A stretch of 64,000 bases of DNA from Woronichinia naegeliana WA131. Lineage in GTDB: Bacteria > Cyanobacteriota > Cyanobacteriia > Cyanobacteriales > Microcystaceae. The notes below the pieces were generated by a model that worked only from the letters and a program-made list of their open reading frames with translations, did no database searches and was not told the origin of the DNA. Positions 61,169 through 64,000 of the stretch are shown piece by piece. The stretch spans positions 5,612,272 through 5,676,271 of the forward strand of contig CP073041.1 in assembly GCA_025370055.1 (NCBI GenBank), written 5' to 3'. Position 1 is the first letter of the stretch; each line of letters opens with the position of its first letter. The position numbers were made by a program, and so were the translations under genes.

Positions 61169-63268
61169 TTAGGTGTTGGAATATTGAACAACCGCTTGTA
61201 GGCTGACCAATTGGCTCCAGGTGAGATCGGAGTCTTGATAACCCCAGGGATTGCGAAGATGGAATTGTCCGGTCGTGCTGTTGTAAGCCGTAATGGTGTA
61301 AGCATGGCCATTGACCACTAAACCACCGCCATCACCATAGACGAAACCAGCCGTGAGAATTTGATTAGAGTTGACTAGGTTAATCAGCGAAGTCTGAGTC
61401 ATCGACGTGGTAGCAGAAAGGGTTTGAGAAGTAGTAGATAACCCCGTTACTTGCTGAATCACCAGATCCATCCAGCCGCTTTCAATCGCTGCATAGGAAT
61501 TAGTGTTGTAGTAAGCATTATAGTTAGGGCGACTCCAACCGGATTCAGCTAATTGAGCATAGGCCTTTTCAGCCAGGGCGACCCATAGTTCATTACTGGT
61601 ATTGGTATAGTTACTGCCATAGCTGGCATAGACAAACTTACCATTACTATCCGTCGGTAAATAGCGATCAACAGTAACATAGTCGTTAACTCCATTTTTC
61701 AAAAACTTCACGGTAAAGGTATTGTCCCCATTGTCGATGAACATATCTTGAATGTAGGACGGTTTTTCCTGAGCAATGGAAGAAAGGGTGGAGAGATAAT
61801 AACAATCTCCTACCATGCCCTGTTTGATGTCATTGACATTAACACCGTTTTGGAAAAGTGACCCCTGAGCATACTGATAGCTATAGCTGGTGTCGGGGCA
61901 ATCTGTACCCAAAAACCATTTATCTACCAAATTTGTCATCTGTGCATCAGTACTGCCTGCAAATAAATTGCCGACACCGGAAGTCGTATTGGCAGTATTG
62001 CCGTTAACCAGATTATTAGATAGAACATAAACAAAATCCTGCATTCCTAGCAGTTGTTTACCATTAGTGACCAACGCTTTCAAATCAGTGAACTCAGTGC
62101 CATCCACCAAACTGTTGTCCTTGGCACTATTAAACAGATCAATCATGTCTTGACGAGAGAGACTGCCATCGGTGGTTAGGTTACTGCTTAAACTGCTCAG
62201 TTCTAGATCTTTAATATTTTGGCTGCACCAATCGGCTAAGGTTGTTACACTAAAACTACCGGAATTTGTATTATTTGCTTCATTACTTTCTGAGACTGTA
62301 CTGCCACTATCAGCCTGGGCAAAGAGATAATAAGCTCCTTGATTTAAGCTACTGGCTAAGGTCAGGGAGACGGAACGATTGGTATTCGCTCCTGCTGCTA
62401 GGCTAGAAACGGTATCCGTTCCAAGAACTGTATCAGCCCCATCTAAAAGAGTATCCGTAGAAAGATAGAATTTAGTTAAATTGGAGGCCGCAGAGGCATT
62501 ACCGAGATTCGCGATATTATAGTTCAGACTTAAAGATGTTCCACCAACAAGAACACTACTGGGGGCGATCGCATTAATGGTTAGATCGGCCTTGGCAGCG
62601 GCATTAATCGTAATGGCTTTGCTAATTAAATTATTACTTTCGTTCGATTCAATAACTTGATTATTACCATCGGCCTTGGCAAAAAGATAATAATTGCCTG
62701 GGGCTAAACTACTATTGACCGTCGCTGAAAAGCTAATATTTTTAGATTTACCTGTGGATAAGGAACTAACGGCACTGCTTCCTATGAGGGTATCGGCAGC
62801 GTCCAAGCTATTATCGGTGGAAAGATAGAATTGCGTATTATTCGAGGCGGCGGTTGCATTACCTTGATTATTGACTGTATAACTAACGCTAAGCGTGCTA
62901 CCCGCATTGACCGAGGACGAGGAAGAGAGAGAACTGATCATTAAGTCAGGAATACTGTTGGCGGCGGGTGCTTTGACTTGAACATTCGCACCAATAGACT
63001 GAGCAGAAAGACCTGTGATACTATCTGCTGAGTTGAGATTCCTAGGACTGCTACCTGGCACACTCTGATCTGAACCGAAACGATCCAATCGATTATGCAC
63101 ACTGACGCTTGTAGGAGCGACGAACTCACCTAAGTTATCTCTTTGCCCACCATTCAGCACTAACTCAGATTTGGAGTGAATACCCTGTAAGGTATCTTTC
63201 CAAAGAGAGAGACTATCTTCAAGACTGGCGAAGGAAGAAACAATGGGAGAAGTCGATTCAGTGAACAT
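61169..63268 (-). CDS. CARDB-repeat protein with C-terminal calpain-like (C2) cysteine protease domain
   Basis: A 699-residue protein. Two CARDB domains (~106-225, DLMISSLSSSSSVNAGSTLS; ~228-345, DLTINAIAPSSVLVGGTSLS) of the type found on secreted, adhesin-like proteins are followed by a linker and a calpain-like domain (~430-699). Its catalytic residues are Cys in IKQGMVGDCYYLSTLSSIAQ, His in VVNGHAYTITAYN, and Asn in FHLRNPWGYQDSDLTW. It has no classical signal peptide; the Ser/Asn/Thr-rich composition suggests export by a type I or other route. The substrate is unknown. Confidence 0.85.
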   Translation of the reverse strand: MFTESTSPIVSSFASLEDSLSLWKDTLQGIHSKSELVLNGGQRDNLGEFVAPTSVSVHNRLDRFGSDQSVPGSSPRNLNSADSITGLSAQSIGANVQVKAPAANSIPDLMISSLSSSSSVNAGSTLSVSYTVNNQGNATAASNNTQFYLSTDNSLDAADTLIGSSAVSSLSTGKSKNISFSATVNSSLAPGNYYLFAKADGNNQVIESNESNNLISKAITINAAAKADLTINAIAPSSVLVGGTSLSLNYNIANLGNASAASNLTKFYLSTDTLLDGADTVLGTDTVSSLAAGANTNRSVSLTLASSLNQGAYYLFAQADSGSTVSESNEANNTNSGSFSVTTLADWCSQNIKDLELSSLSSNLTTDGSLSRQDMIDLFNSAKDNSLVDGTEFTDLKALVTNGKQLLGMQDFVYVLSNNLVNGNTANTTSGVGNLFAGSTDAQMTNLVDKWFLGTDCPDTSYSYQYAQGSLFQNGVNVNDIKQGMVGDCYYLSTLSSIAQEKPSYIQDMFIDNGDNTFTVKFLKNGVNDYVTVDRYLPTDSNGKFVYASYGSNYTNTSNELWVALAEKAYAQLAESGWSRPNYNAYYNTNSYAAIESGWMDLVIQQVTGLSTTSQTLSATTSMTQTSLINLVNSNQILTAGFVYGDGGGLVVNGHAYTITAYNSTTGQFHLRNPWGYQDSDLTWSQLVSLQAVVQYSNT

Positions 63269-63902
63269 AATTTTAACCCTTTAACTTTTTAAGTAGCTCC
63301 TAGAAACAGTGTCAAATCATCTTATATTTTAATCTGACAGGTGAAGATCAGAGATAAAGCCGTCGTTGTGTTTGAGATTAATTAGCAATCTTGGTAAATT
63401 TTTTAAGTAGCGTGTAATATTGTTACTGTTATGTATATCTTTGTTTGTAAAAGGTATTTTGAAGGGAATTGCCGGTTGAGAAATAATGTAAAAAAATAAC
63501 CCTATCCTTGATCATAGAAATAATAGGTAAGTGCTTCAAAACGTCATCCTAAAGTCAACTTCATTCGGTACACTTAAGTTTTATCACGGTCTATTAGCAG
63601 AAACCGACTGTAGGTTCCCGTAATTTTTTCTCGTTTTTCTAGAAATACTCCGTATTTTTCCTGAGCCACCCTCAAAAAGTTGCTAATCTACGTTTTTGGA
63701 TCATCTATTTTTTGATCTCAATGGTTCAGTAAATAAGCTTAATACAAACTGTAAATTCCCGTAATTTCCACTATTTTTTCTAGGGATACTCCGTATTTTC
63801 CTTGATTGATGGCGATCGCTGTATTCCTTTGAAACTGAATGCCCTTGATCAGCGGGTAGTGATTCGATAGTAGTGGTGGCAGCTTAAGCCTTTGCTCAGT
63901 AG
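63269..63902. other. Non-coding stretch with a duplicated ~60-bp motif
   Basis: No convincing gene. Two similar segments at ~63600-63662 and ~63741-63805 share CTGTAGGTTCCCGTAATTTT / CTGTAAATTCCCGTAATTTC and TACTCCGTATTTT. The stretch probably contains the promoter of the protease gene at 63268 and unidentified repeats. Confidence 0.5.
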
Positions 63903-64000
63903 CTAGACAAAATTAATTACATAGTTGGTTCCAACTTCTCTTAAGATTTTTTCCAGACATTCTACAAAAGTTTTCCAGTCTTTGTAAGCGTCTAGGGGGA
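63903..64000 (-). CDS. Possible C-terminal end of a gene running out of the window
   Basis: The reverse strand is open from base 64000 to a TAG at 63903, reading LDAYKDWKTFVECLEKILRE, VGTNYVINFV. It looks like a helical C-terminus. I do not recognise it, and only ~32 residues are visible. Confidence 0.3.
   Translation of the reverse strand, partial: PLDAYKDWKTFVECLEKILREVGTNYVINFV

Overview
The window is cyanobacterial DNA. GCGATCGC (HIP1-type) octamers recur throughout. The genes include ndbB, ndhB pieces, a UbiA prenyltransferase of plastoquinone synthesis, a flavodiiron protein, furA, hypCD and the secE-nusG-rplK-rplA-rplJ-rplL block, together with a cyanobactin cluster whose precursor ends in FAGDDAE. 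Moderate to low G+C, short tandem repeats and a heavy load of insertion sequences (ISs) and gene relics suggest a colonial bloom-forming chroococcalean (Microcystis- or Woronichinia-like). The species is inference only.

Layout. 1-11 kb is accessory: Uma2 and DUF3782 nuclease-like proteins, relics of Uma2, LSDAT/SLOG, HNH and IS110 genes, a DUF433/DUF5615 toxin-antitoxin pair, and a two-gene NLR-like system. In that system a small helical protein ends in a beta-type motif resembling the N-terminus of the neighbouring NB-ARC/TPR protein. 11.1-14.1 kb holds a KAP P-loop NTPase fused to a formylglycine-generating-enzyme (FGE)/C-type-lectin-fold domain. Its last ~30 codons look like the variable region of a diversity-generating retroelement (DGR), and a truncated avd relic lies just downstream; no reverse transcriptase or template repeat is present. 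14.3-18.1 kb is housekeeping (DUF2854, UbiA, ndbB, gatD-like). 18.1-20.4 kb holds a truncated IS630 and an IS4 with a nonsense codon. 20.4-26.9 kb is an anacyclamide/piricyclamide-type cyanobactin locus: protease A, B and C proteins, a 51-residue precursor with predicted core THCDIATRQCFP, and a G-type protease on the opposite strand. No F-type prenyltransferase or heterocyclase is visible.

27-33.2 kb is ordinary (LCP protein, LysM/M23 peptidase, flv1-like, PBP4-like peptidase, furA). 33.2-52.2 kb is a transposon graveyard with insertions nested up to three deep: IS630, IS1-like, ISs with TA duplications (three near-identical copies), IS1634, ISKra4, an IS with 9-bp duplications, and two families of ~125-bp MITEs with 10-bp and 9-bp duplications. 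A DUF928 protein, a secreted unknown protein and a broken ndhB survive in it. The ndhB copy lacks both ends, carries a ~4.1-kb composite insertion in the middle and is bounded by an IS where its 3' end should be.

52.9-64 kb is core genome: hypCD, rplS, tRNA-Trp, secE, nusG, the L11/L1 and L10/L12 genes with a probable L10 leader, a PsiE-like membrane protein, a short S1 protein, an ExoD-like protein, and a CARDB/calpain-like protease. The last ~0.7 kb has no clear complete gene.
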